Shown here: piece after piece, positions 54,245 through 63,747 of the stretch | Layout: each line of letters begins with the position of its first letter | How positions within the stretch are numbered: the first letter of the stretch is position 1 | Assembly (NCBI RefSeq): GCF_020509005.1 | Contig: NC_063018.1 | Coordinates: 4,402,001 to 4,466,000 of the forward strand | DNA length: 64,000 nt | Direction of reading: 5' to 3' | Source: Fulvia fulva | Lineage: Eukaryota > Ascomycota > Dothideomycetes > Mycosphaerellales > Mycosphaerellaceae | Translations under genes and position numbers: made by a program | The notes under the pieces: generated by a model | The model's database searches: none | Told to the model about the DNA's origin: nothing | The model's input: the letters and a program-made list of their open reading frames with translations, nothing else

Positions 54245-54632
54245 GGTGGAAGGACAGTCAACGGTCTACGTAGAGATTAGGCGGCATTTCTTTCAGCGGC
54301 AATATGAATGTTGTGTTGCAGTAAAAGCATAGCCATGTGCTCAAGTGCATTCGGCCGGCTCGAGGACACCTGGCATCCGCGAGTCCGCGTTAGAGTAGCG
54401 AAGACAAAGATCTGCACATGTTCGCGGGTCTGGAAGGCATGTATTGAGCTTCTGAAAGCAGGCTTAGTACGTCTAGCCATGTGCCTGCTAAGTATGTTAT
54501 TATTTATCCTTCGTGCTTTGGATCCACTATACGAGTTACAACGAGTCCCTACTGCTGTCTCTTGACAACAAGAGATACAGAAGCAAAAGCTTTATCTTGA
54601 CTTACTCCAGAACCTACAAAGTTCTACATCAC

Positions 54633-55843
54633 CTACCACTCTCCCTCAAAATGCAACGGTCCCTCCGCAACATGGAAGTACAAGCACATGTAGAACTTTT
54701 CATCTCCTCGATCGTGACAGTTGAAAGCATGAATCCGATCCACGCTCCTTATGCCAAAGGCGTCCTTGTGCTGTGCAAGGAAGTATCTTGGAGTGTTAAG
54801 GTCAGCGGGAGTCCACGAGATTTTAGATGTTTGTTCAAGTCTTGATGACACTTACGCCACACCGGCACCGTTCGCCGTACCCATGATGGCATGAGCTCCC
54901 TTCTCGGCAATGTTCCACTCCCAGCCTGGCCACTACCCGACTGTCAGTGAGTCCACGAGCTTGACGATCTCCAGCAGCTTCAAACTTAACTCAGGGGGAT
55001 TCTGCTCTGGCCCATTAGGAAGCCCATCATTCCGTGCTGCTCTGATCACATCCAGTGTCTCCTTATTCTCGATGCTATTCCGAATGAAATGCTCAATCTT
55101 CTCGCCAGTCTGTCTAGTCTGATGCTGCAGCTCCTGGTAGTCGATGAACACAAGATCGGACCATTGCTTAAGTGGTGGTGCTTGCTTCTCCTTCTTGGAC
55201 CGTTGAATATGGTAGTCTGGCGAATGATTGTCCTCCCCCGTGATTACGCCGTCGACAAGGTTGAACATGTTCCTGTAGCTGCCTCGAGTCTTCTTGTGGT
55301 AGTTGTCGACTGGAATGAAGTTCTGGTAGTTCGAGCTGATCCCGAGATCTTCGAAGGCGAGGCAGTAGTTGTTTTTCTTTGTGTTACAAGTGAGGTTAGC
55401 AAGGATCGTGGATACTAAGAATGGTCCGGCCAGCACTGACCTGATCAAAATCAGCCTGGTCTTCAAACTCGTCTCGAGCGAAGTTCCAGCCATTGTCCTT
55501 GATCGCTGCAAAATCCTTCCACGGAGTCTGAGGCGTGACTTGCGAAGCTGGCATGTTCATCAGACAGATTAACCAATGACCTTCCTCTACCGGTTTCTCG
55601 TAGGACTCATCGCGCTCCTCGAATAAGTGGAGCAAATCCTGGGGTGTGTTGCGGGTGCACCATGTTTGTGAGAGCTGTGGGTCTTTCGTTGCGGACACTG
55701 TGATGTGTTTGGAAAGTGCCGGAAGTGATGACTGAAAGGGAGAGGACTGCCCCAATGATGGCAGTAGCAGCCACTTTTAAATATGCTGATCTCGCAGAAT
55801 ACGGTCGGCGAGCGGAGTGCTCGAGGCCTGGTTCGATGTCCAT
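54633..55843 (-). pseudogene. Single-pass membrane protein of the same family, copy B (frameshift and lost splice donor)
   Basis: Homologous blocks lie in four exons, about 55441-55843, 54986-55376, 54856-54932 and 54633-54786. The N terminus keeps the membrane helix (LKVAATAIIGAVLSLSVI), and later blocks keep EEGHWLICLMNMP, WKDFAAIKDNGWN, LKQWSDLVFIDYQELQHQ, the WPGWEWNIAEKGAHAIMG block and YFLAQHKDAFG. Two faults are visible. The helix and the downstream blocks are in different frames (net 1-nt shift between about 55,735 and 55,640). The donor that reads GTAAGT in copy A reads TTAAGT here, so exon 2 cannot join exon 3 in frame. The last intron (donor GTAAGT at 54855, acceptor CCAAG) is absent from copy A. 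It is probably non-functional. Confidence 0.55.
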
Positions 55844-56417
55844 GTCGACAAGTCGCGTTCCTATGCGTGTGAGTCGATCGAAGATGACAAGTTCGTCTAT
55901 CGTCTATAGGTACCGCTGGCGGTAGTCAGTGTTGTTTCAAGAGGAAGGCGGTTCAGTCACAGCAAGGTGATTGATGTCACAATAGAATGCCCATTTGCAC
56001 GTGCGAGCTCACGCCAAATGACCTCGTTGCGTCACCTGACTTGACAAGCTGATTGCTGTACACTGAAGCCGCTATAAACGACTAACGAAGCTTTTGGAAG
56101 TTGTCGCCAGGGAGACCTCATGTCGTCTAAACGGTACGACGCGCTACGGCTTCTTTCACAGCATTAAGGGTCCAGCATGCAGCTGTGCAGCGGCAGCTTT
56201 GAGCAAGAGCATTCGCCATGACAGTACAGCCTAGTGCTAGGTGGCAGGAAATCGGTCACTGGACCTTGTGCTTAGCGAGTGCTGCAGTCTATGATCTGAT
56301 CATGCCTAGCAGTTGTAAGATTCTGACTTCTTATACCTTAGCCTCATCACCCGAATCATCAGGAGTCGGCAACAACGGCCAAGGCCGTGACTTCGCCGCC
56401 TTCTCCAAATCAGCATT
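55844..56417. other. Intergenic, no gene supported
   Basis: This lies between copy B and the FSH1-type gene. No feature is recognised. Confidence 0.4.
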
Positions 56418-57227
56418 TCAACCCACCATATTCTTTGTCAACAGACATACCTCAGCAACCTCCAGAATCCCCTCCAACACCGCCTCAACATCCTTCGTCC
56501 TAAAAGGCACCCGATGTCCATCATCAAATTCATACAACCTCGCCGTCCCCTCCGCGCAATAGTCCTTGAACAAACACCAATGCCACCTCACATCCGGATC
56601 CCTCGTCCCGCTTACATGGAAGGTGGGACACTCTAATCTCTCCCCATTGCTCTCAATCCTCTCTTTACTTCCCTCAGGAGGCGGGATCAACATGCTCCCT
56701 GGATCCGTGAAGCTTCCGCTTCCCTCAGTGTCTACACTCAAACTCGCCGGCCTGGCATAACCAGCAATAAAGATGCCGAATTTCCACCACTCCCCCGCAA
56801 AGCTCCAGGCAAAACTCCCCGTCCTCCTCCGCACCTGGTTCTCGAGTAGAATACTCGCTGCCACAGCAGCACCCTGACTGAACCCCAACAATCCGACCCA
56901 CTCCCCACTGCCCGCATCATTGACCATGGCGCTCATCATCGCGTCTTCAATGTCATCGACGGCAGCGGTCTTATCAACGACAGGATGATGTTTCTCCCAG
57001 CGAAACCAACGGGTGTACGGGCCCATGTTGTCGAAGACGGGTTTGGCGGCGTGGTGCACTTCGCTTTCGAAAGGGGCGTTGACGAAGACGAGGCGGAAGT
57101 GGGGGGCGAGGCAGGCGGTGAAAAGGCGCATTTGGAGTTTGAAGATGTGCGCGTTGAGGCCGCCGCCGGGGAGGCAGAGGATGCGAGGGAGGGGAAGGGT
57201 AGATGGAGGTGAGTCGATTTTGGACAT
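56418..57227 (-). CDS. FSH1-family serine hydrolase
   Basis: The 269-aa intronless product starts at ATG 57227 and fits the fungal family of serine hydrolases related to human OVCA2. The N-terminal strand is LPRILCLPGGGLNAHIFKLQ (cut to its core), followed by FRLVFVNAPFE. The nucleophile is Ser117 in LLGFSQGAAVAA. The acid lies in VSGTRDPDVRW and the histidine in YEFDDGHRVPF, so the triad is complete. Members hydrolyse short esters or serve as stand-alone thioesterases; nothing nearby suggests a biosynthetic partner. The coding strand is C-rich near the start and G-rich later. Confidence 0.8.
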   Translation of the reverse strand: MSKIDSPPSTLPLPRILCLPGGGLNAHIFKLQMRLFTACLAPHFRLVFVNAPFESEVHHAAKPVFDNMGPYTRWFRWEKHHPVVDKTAAVDDIEDAMMSAMVNDAGSGEWVGLLGFSQGAAVAASILLENQVRRRTGSFAWSFAGEWWKFGIFIAGYARPASLSVDTEGSGSFTDPGSMLIPPPEGSKERIESNGERLECPTFHVSGTRDPDVRWHWCLFKDYCAEGTARLYEFDDGHRVPFRTKDVEAVLEGILEVAEVCLLTKNMVG

Positions 57228-57519
57228 GGTTGGGTGGATTCTGTTGTGGTTGTGTCTCGGTGTGGTTGAAGGATCGTTAGCTTGTGTAAGAGTCGCTGTT
57301 GTCGCTGTTAGGAGAGTGTTTGTCGTTGTGCAAGTGTGCTTGCTCTCTAGCTGGAATGTTCGCAGTCCGATGCTTGGCTGATGGTATTCTTGGCATGTTG
57401 TCGAACTTCCTCTTGGAGTCTAGCGTCTATTTCGATCGGAGAGCGACATAGTGGTAGTAGCCGTCTGGTATGACTCTTGAGATGTGTAATTCTTCTCGTT
57501 TTAGAGCAAAGATGAAGCA

Positions 57520-58372
57520 CTACAATTCAGGAAGGTTGACAACTACGAAAGGTGTGGCATCATGCGGACTGAAGCTTACATGAAAGAGATGCTTAAGCGT
57601 GTTTGTTTGACCGTTGGCGATGGCTACGTGTAACGGAGATCTTGAACAAAGTGCTGAGCAAGATGGGCTCAGCGGCAAAGTATGTCGTATTTCGTTACTC
57701 GTCCATGCTGTAGCATCAGCGCCATGCTGCAGTAGCAGATCCACGGTATCGGATAGACCATGCCGTGCAGCCACTGCAAGTGAAGATACCGGAGCATTGC
57801 CACATTCGGGCGAATGCGTTTCTGAGTAGCGGTCTGCTGGAGAGCTTCCACCTGTTTGGCGTTTGCAAGACACCAGCTAGGTGACGTGGCCTCGACGTCT
57901 CGTCTCTGCTGTATTGCAGGAAGACTAACGGCATTCTGTTTCCACGCGTCCTGCAGCAGGCACCACATTTCTTGCTCGTCCAAGTCGCTGGTGACTTTGT
58001 GATTTCCGTCGAACGTGTGACATGAGTTCGACATATGTGTTGCGTACCAGAGCATGTCCTTGACCGCAACTCCATCGGGATTGGCACCTGCCTCAAGCAA
58101 CAGACGTATGTTCTCGACATTGTTGTCCCTAAGCACGCAGAGCAGCGGCGTCTTAGACGATCCTCCGTGTTCCGTGATGACAGGCTCATCCAGAGCAGAT
58201 CGACTGGTCCGTAACTGCTGTTCAAATCTGCTGCAGCTTCCTGTAACACCTCCGAGTGTATCAGGTCTCGCAAAGGGCGAGAATCTGCCTTAGCAGCGGC
58301 GCGCCAGTATCGCAGGTTGCTAAAGAGCATTATTTCATCGCAGCCTCTGCTCAGTTCGTAGGATGTTTGCAT
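57520..58372 (-). pseudogene. Ankyrin-repeat protein gene split over three frames
   Basis: Ankyrin-like pieces follow one another on the minus strand in three frames. The first, from ATG 58372, reads MLFSNLRYWRAAAKADSRPL. The second, from about 58,165, reads KTPLLCVLRDNNVENIRLLL then EAGANPDGV. The third, from about 57,840 to 57,520, reads SSLAVAARHGLSDTVDLLLQ then HGADATAW, and RSPLHVAIANGQTNTLKHLF. The order is right for one protein, but at neither junction could I find an intron of normal size with GT-AG ends. Small indels are the simpler reading, making this a decayed gene. A rare splicing pattern is not excluded. Confidence 0.5.
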
Positions 58373-58736
58373 TGCGGTGAGTCGGTTGTACTGTCAAGCC
58401 GAGGGAAACCGGCGGTGTGGTATTCACGATTCCCGTTGAGCCGTCCATCAGCACGAGTTTTGACACCAGCTTCTCGCTGGGACAGCATAGTCGGCAGGTC
58501 ATTTCTCATTGTTCACGGGCTTGTGCGCTGGCGAGCTCCTTGGGAAAGGCAGATCTCTGCCACGCCGCCAGTGCGAAGCCTGCTCTCGTGTAGCCAGGTT
58601 GTCAGCATGATCATGCCATCTGTTCAGTCCGCGTGTGATTAACTGCAGAAATCTGTCCGGCTGTCAAAGGCTCCGACAACTTGCTGTCCTCTCAGCTGTA
58701 GGCATCTGCTTCCTGTAACGAAGTGCTCGCGAGCGG
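58373..58736. other. Intergenic, nothing recognised
   Basis: A short spacer between the ankyrin relic and the HTH gene, with no feature. Confidence 0.35.
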
Positions 58737-59872
58737 CTAGGGCGGCTGGCTTGGTAGCATACCGGACTCACGCATCTGCCCAATCTTAACACAGACACGT
58801 CCGTGCGGGCGGCCAAGTTCACGTGCTACTTCCTTTGTTGTCGCTTCACTCTCCACAAGCGTTCTGATGGTCGTTCTTTCGCCGTCACTGAATGGTCCCG
58901 TAACCAATTCCTTCCCAGATTCCAAAGCATTCACATGGTCAAAGGCGAAAGCCACTGATATTTTCATGTTGTACGCGATCTCTCTGAGTTTCATGCCAGA
59001 TACAGCCATGGATCTGATGCGGTCGATGTCGTCTGCCGAGATCCGCCGTCGCGGTTGCCAGCCCTTTTCTATCGGTGAGGAGAGTCGTTCCTTCTGCTCT
59101 TGCAACACCTGCATGTCTCTACTGCTGAGCGCCCTGCTACCGCTGGTGAGGTTCATGCCCTGCAGCTTGCTGGTAATTTGATCGGGGTTGCGGGAAAGCT
59201 TTCGAGCAATGACATCTAGCCTCTTGCCATCTTGAAGTAGTTGCAGCAGTTGTAGCTGCTCTTCGACGGTCCAGGCTCGAGTCTGCTTAGATGGAGCTGG
59301 ATCTGTCGGCCGGACAAATGGTATCTCAAGCTCATCATCGGTATGTCAAGGCCCAAGCGCTCCAAGATTGCTTGATAGGACAGCCCTTCTTCACGCAATC
59401 GTAATACTTGTTCGCGATCGCGGTCGCTCAGCGTACGCGGCCTTCTCACAGCAAGCAGATCTCGCGCTCGCATAGCCAGCCCATCCTCACGGTTTTCGTC
59501 TTGTGCGATCGTGTGAAGCTTCTTCTCGCGCGATTTTGGCGACCGGCCTGGCAGCTGTTTAGAGATGTGCTTGAAGCTCAGTCCAGCCTCGCGCACTTCC
59601 ACCAATCTCCGCTCCTCATGCTGGGTCCACCTTGCCCGAGTCCGCTTGTCCTTTCCGTGGCTCTCACGTCTCTTGCTATGGTCACTGTCAGGAGCATCTT
59701 CCGGGGAGCTTGGTATGGTGGCTTTCGAGGCGAAGGAACGAGCGCGATGAAGGTATGCGAGGCTCAAACAGTCGTGGAGGCGCTTGCTGCCGTGTGATAA
59801 TGTTGGCTGAAAAGGAAAGAAGTTCCCACACGTAGGTTGTGTTTGTTCACAACTGAGAGATGCACATCGCAT
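58737..59872 (-). pseudogene. Protein with five helix-turn-helix (Myb/SANT-like) modules, apparent frameshift
   Basis: From ATG 59872 the frame covers a leader and two HTH-like modules: WTQHEERRLVEVREAGLSFK / HISKQLPGRSPKS, and RDREQVLRLREEGLSYQAIL / ERLGL. The frame then closes at 59216. A second frame, open from about 59,345 to the stop at 58737, carries three more: WTVEEQLQLLQLLQDGKRLD / VIARKLSRNPDQI; IDRIRSMAVSGMKLREIAYN; and ERTTIRTLVESEATTKEVAR / ELGRPHGRVC. The modules share one pattern (acidic start, Leu-rich helix, a turn, ARxL-type recognition helix), so one protein is intended. A 77-nt GT-AG segment would join the frames, but its GTATTA donor is poor and it would delete half of module 2, so a 1-nt indel is more likely. 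It would be a DNA-binding or transposon-derived protein. It borders an AT-rich relic. Confidence 0.5.
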
Positions 59873-59984
59873 GCATGCTGGCGTACTGTAGTTCCGCCAT
59901 CGGTCTCGTGGGGAGTACGGACGACCGTTAGCGACTTCTGTGCAACAACTCAAAATAGCAACAGCGGCGCCGGACAAGGCCCGG

Positions 59985-60700
59985 TGCTATACTCTATTTA
60001 GATCTATATCGATAAGGTAGAGGTAGAAACATACTATAACTATCATACTCTGCGGTTAATTATAAGATATATATAAATTAATAAAGTTAACTAAGTAATG
60101 TTAACAGTTAGAGTATTAAGTAAAACTTGAACTAAGTTATAACTTCCAGTTACTATAATTATAATTAACTTCCTTAGATCTTTATAAAGAACAACTAAAA
60201 CTTAATAGACTTAAACTTTATATTCTAAATGACTAAGTTATAGGGTAAAAACTTTAACTTTAATCTTGTTTCTCGTACTTCAATTTTACTTCCTTTATAA
60301 CTATAAGTTAACAACAAAACATAACTTATAACTACGACGAATAAATTAGATAGTATTTGTCGTAGAGAGATTTCCTATTCTCCTAAGAATGTTTCTTCTC
60401 GATTTCTCGGATCTTCAAATTTTAAAGTTCTGAAATTTTTACATAGATTGGCTAGACCCTAAAATTTGAGACTCTTAGTAGAAACACGGTCGCAATCCGA
60501 CCCCGTTGCGTTCTTCGAATACGCTTTCTACGACTACCTATCGCTATATAGCTTTCGTATATAGATAGATCTCGTCGTGCGAGTTGTCGCTACGTTTGTA
60601 TCCATGTTTATCTTTTACTTAAAATACCGGTATTTCGATACCACGGGGTGTAGCATAACGACGAGTAGCTTCGTACTATAGCCTATTTTGAGTTGTTGCA
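59985..60700. repeat. AT-rich RIP-like relic
   Basis: Between the HTH gene and 60.7 kb the DNA becomes extremely A+T-rich. In 60,001-60,360 TpA dominates while CpA occurs only about nine times by eye, which is the signature of CpA-to-TpA mutation. No open frame of note is present. Some short foldbacks occur, such as GGTAT-TTCG-ATACC near 60,630. A RIP-inactivated transposon is the natural reading; its class cannot be recognised. Confidence 0.65.
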
Positions 60701-62217
60701 CAGAGGTCGCTAACGGTCGCCCGTAGGGGAGCCAACTGAATTTGATGGTCAAGTCAATCAAAGCTGCACTATTTACTCCACAGCACAGTATGGGACCAGC
60801 CGACGTATATCACGCACGCTAGAACTACCATACCGTCTGAGACGAGCACGTTGCACATGGGCCCAAGAACCATGCTACACCTTTCAAAACAGTGTATGAA
60901 CGGGACACACTTTATACCAGCACATAGACGCGACCTGAGCAGGAGATGCGCACTAGGCATGAGCTCTGCTCTGTGATCGACTCTGACCCGATCTACCTCC
61001 TAAATCAGACCGCTGCTGCACTCGGTGGTGTTGAAGTGAAGCGAGCGTCTGATTTAGGAGGTAGGACCCGATCAGGGACTGATGCTGCCAGTGGTCCACT
61101 TTGCGGCAACTCTTGTCGAGCCTTACCCTCGCCATCGGAGCCCACGAGGGAGACTGGTCTAAGGTTGTCCGTACCACATGTGCACGGAGGACTGTGGCAC
61201 CTCATGCAGTAGCCTTAGCGACTACGCCATCCACGCGGCGCGGCAGCACCGTAGCAGCACATGGTCTTCATAACCACTCTGGACGGTTTCTAATTGATAT
61301 CAGGCTTGGCGTTACTGTGGGCAGAAACATACCACGTCCGAGGCACTTTCCACTGGATGAGGGCGAGACGTCGATCACTTGGCCTTGTACCCAGATCGAC
61401 GAGAACTCCACGGCGACCCTCAACGAGTGAAATCACAACCATCTTGCGGGTCAAGATGGGAGATCTCGTTAAGACGATGCCGGTCCGGTAACTCATGACC
61501 TGTTCGCCGCGTTGAAATGGCGACAAAATGATGGACTTCTGGATTCTCCTCTTGGCTTATTCCTGTCTGCCCCGAAAGGCATATTCACGCTGCCAATGGT
61601 TCGAGACGGTCCCTGTCAGCACTGGTCTAATGCATCCTATCCCCTGACGTGGCCTACTGAACCAGCTTTCTCGCTGTCATCGATTGGTCCCACTGTAGCA
61701 TTGATGGGACGCGCATGGCTCGCTGGCGTCGCTTCTGACCGCGATCTTTTGCGACTTGCTTCCAATGTGGTTCGAGTCTACACACGCTCTGGATGGAACC
61801 GCACCTTCTAAAAAGGCTGAGATGAGTGCGCCAGGCCTCAGAACATCGGGCTGCTGCTCAGATCGTCATCTTGTTATCGAACCCGATTACTATAGATTGA
61901 CCAAAATTTGCTGAGTCTTCAATCGTGCCAAAGGCCTGCCGAGGAGTGTATATGCCGTCGGATCAAGTATTGAATCGTCAGCCTGTCCTCGTTCAGCAGG
62001 CGCCCGCACGGTATGAGCAGCTTCCACTCAAGTGGCTATGGTATGGCAGCCAGATGCGATGTGGCTGCCAATGGGAGATTTCTGATTACTGCCTCGGCAC
62101 TATACCTCATTCCGCTGTACCTTGCCGGTGGGCGTAGGCGCAAAGCTGACCGCATCGTTCTGATTGTGCTAACTGGTAAGGACATTCGAGGCCTATGTCT
62201 AGAGTAAGTCTTGATGA
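60701..62217. other. Gene-poor stretch, no supported gene
   Basis: Only short frames are present. One of about 99 codons at 61512-61811 has an even composition (WLAGVASDRDLLRLASNVVR) but no partner exons or known motif. It contains the perfect inverted repeat listed separately. Confidence 0.35.
60993..61064. repeat. Perfect 18-bp inverted repeat with 36-bp spacer
   Basis: The left arm CTACCTCCTAAATCAGAC (60993-61010) is the exact reverse complement of the right arm at 61047-61064. Near-complementary CGCT/AGCG bases continue inside the spacer. It could be a cruciform or RNA hairpin, a miniature transposon end pair, or a regulator site; no gene flanks it closely. Confidence 0.8.
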
Positions 62218-62220
62218 GTC

Positions 62221-62250
62221 TGTGTGTGTGTGTGCGCGTGTGTGTGTATG
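62221..62250. repeat. TG/CG dinucleotide microsatellite
   Basis: A run of TG repeats with a short CGCG interruption, ending in TATGTATACTATAC-like sequence. An ordinary microsatellite. Confidence 0.8.
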
Positions 62251-62354
62251 TATACTATACTACTACTTCACTCGAGAGGAGCGAAGAGAAAAGCAGGCCT
62301 GGCCCTCCGCAAGCTCCGGGAGGCCCTTTTTTTTCTCTCTCCATCTCTCGTTCT

Positions 62355-62570
62355 TCAAAAGCAACCGTGATTAGTACTAAGTTGCATGTTTCTTGGCCAG
62401 ACGTAGTCGTGGTGTTCTTGCCCTGGGAGGATTGTGTCACCGAACTCAGGGTCGGATTCGTTGATGCCAGCAAACTGGAGCTTGCTCGCTCGTTTGGCAT
62501 TGTTGAATGATGGTGCGGCGAGTGCCAGCGCAGCCATTCCAGCTGTTGCGACGAGGGTGGAGAAATGCAT
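62355..62570 (-). pseudogene. GH5 endoglucanase, 5' fragment only
   Basis: From ATG 62570 the frame encodes a signal peptide (MHFSTLVATAGMAALALAAP) and then KLQFAGINESDPEFGDTILP-GQ and DYVWP. This is the conserved N-terminal segment of secreted fungal GH5 cellulases, where family members read about ESGAEFG...LPG...DYxWP. After that the match stops: the frame ends at 62355 after 71 aa, and no catalytic-domain sequence (acid/base NEP, nucleophile Glu) appears downstream on this strand, spliced or not. A TATATATA box stands about 80-90 bp upstream of the ATG. The fragment looks like the end left by a deletion or rearrangement. A short secreted peptide is possible but less likely. Confidence 0.55.
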
Positions 62571-62649
62571 GGCTCAGACGATTCGTTTTTGTGAGAGCTA
62601 TTGGTCTTGTTCACCGCTGCTGCTTTGATGGATATTGATCCATTCAGCT

Positions 62650-62660
62650 TGTATATATAC
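62650..62660 (-). promoter_or_regulatory. TATA box of the GH5 fragment
   Basis: TGTATATATAC on the plus strand (GTATATATACA on the coding strand), about 80 bp before the ATG at 62570, followed by a CA-rich leader. A typical fungal TATA position. Confidence 0.5.
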
Positions 62661-63501
62661 CCCTTGAATGTGCTACATCTTTGCTCCACGGTCTGCGTGT
62701 GTTCGACTTACAAGACTGTGATTGTCTTGCTTCATTCCGCTACTCTTCTGGCACGGATGAGCTGCTCCGTATATTCATGAATGTAGGATTCGAATCTGAA
62801 GTTGACTTGTAGAGCCTGACCTGCCACTGCTGGTAATGATCCTCCAAGGTCTCAAGAGATCTGTGCTGATCCCCGGTGAGGCGTCCCAGGCCTATAGTCA
62901 TACCGTCAACCATCGAACGGCGCAAATGCCACTCCGGCAACGTTAACGGTGCTGATCCAGCAGTTTTGGGCTGTAAGGATATGTCTCCCGCGCTGCTATG
63001 AGTTGCCGTCACTTGCCGTCGGTCTTGTGCTAGCGTAGGACTGTCTTTGAAGCTTGCGCATCCTTGCTCTATCAATACTGAGTATGTACTTGATACCAGC
63101 AGTTCTCTTGTGCCATGTGCTGCAACGCCTCGCCTACTCGCCGTGTTAGCCTGCCCTGAACAAGTATCTGGAAGCCAAGCTTTCGAATCACATGGCGGAA
63201 AGACGGGCCTTGCGAGCCTTGGAAGTTGGTGCTTCCTTAAGCTGGGCGCTGGAACCTTGTTTCGAGCCATGAAGTCATGTCCAGAGGCACGTGTCTGCAG
63301 CGAGCCCGGTCTGTTGTCCAAGTAAGGAGTTGATGCTACGAAGGCTTGTTTGAGATAGTCGTTTCGAAGAACGCAAGCGTAAATTTTGACTAGTCCGAGA
63401 TAGGAAGGTACCAGATTCGCTGTCCGACCATGGTGGTGATTCTGACTCTCTGTGCTCGACATCACACCGGTCGACTATTGACCGTCATCGTAACATAAAC
63501 C
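62661..63501. other. Gene-poor stretch, no supported gene
   Basis: A 241-codon frame on the minus strand (62740-63465) covers most of this, but its composition is uneven and no motif, signal or splice partner was seen. I do not call it. Confidence 0.3.
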
Positions 63502-63557
63502 TGATAGAGTTGTTCTGATAGAGTTGTTCTGATAGAGTTGTTCTGATAGAGTTGTTC
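63502..63557. repeat. 14-bp minisatellite, four copies
   Basis: The unit TGATAGAGTTGTTC occurs four times head to tail without visible change. Because 14 is not a multiple of 3, copy-number change would alter any reading frame that crosses it. Confidence 0.85.
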
Positions 63558-63747
63558 TCCAACTCCTGCAAGCGAGCCGAAGAGCTGCCCTACTGCAATT
63601 CGTGTAGTGCCGTAGACATCGGCCGTAGCAAATCGAGCTTGCACGTTTAATATCGCTGTGTTCACAGTGTCGCTTCCATGACCGCCAGCCATAACATCCG
63701 CCCTATCCAGAAGCTTGTTTACCGAAGCACTGAACAGACATGCTTAC

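Noticed and set aside
61768..61785. GGTTCGAGTC, a tRNA B-box-like string
   Set aside because: No matching A box or cloverleaf arms could be built around it.
62740..63465. 241-codon minus-strand frame
   Set aside because: No motif, no signal peptide and no coding-like bias; recorded as gene-poor sequence.
63502..63557. Short direct repeats as a CRISPR array
   Set aside because: Units are contiguous without spacers and the genome is fungal; this is a minisatellite.
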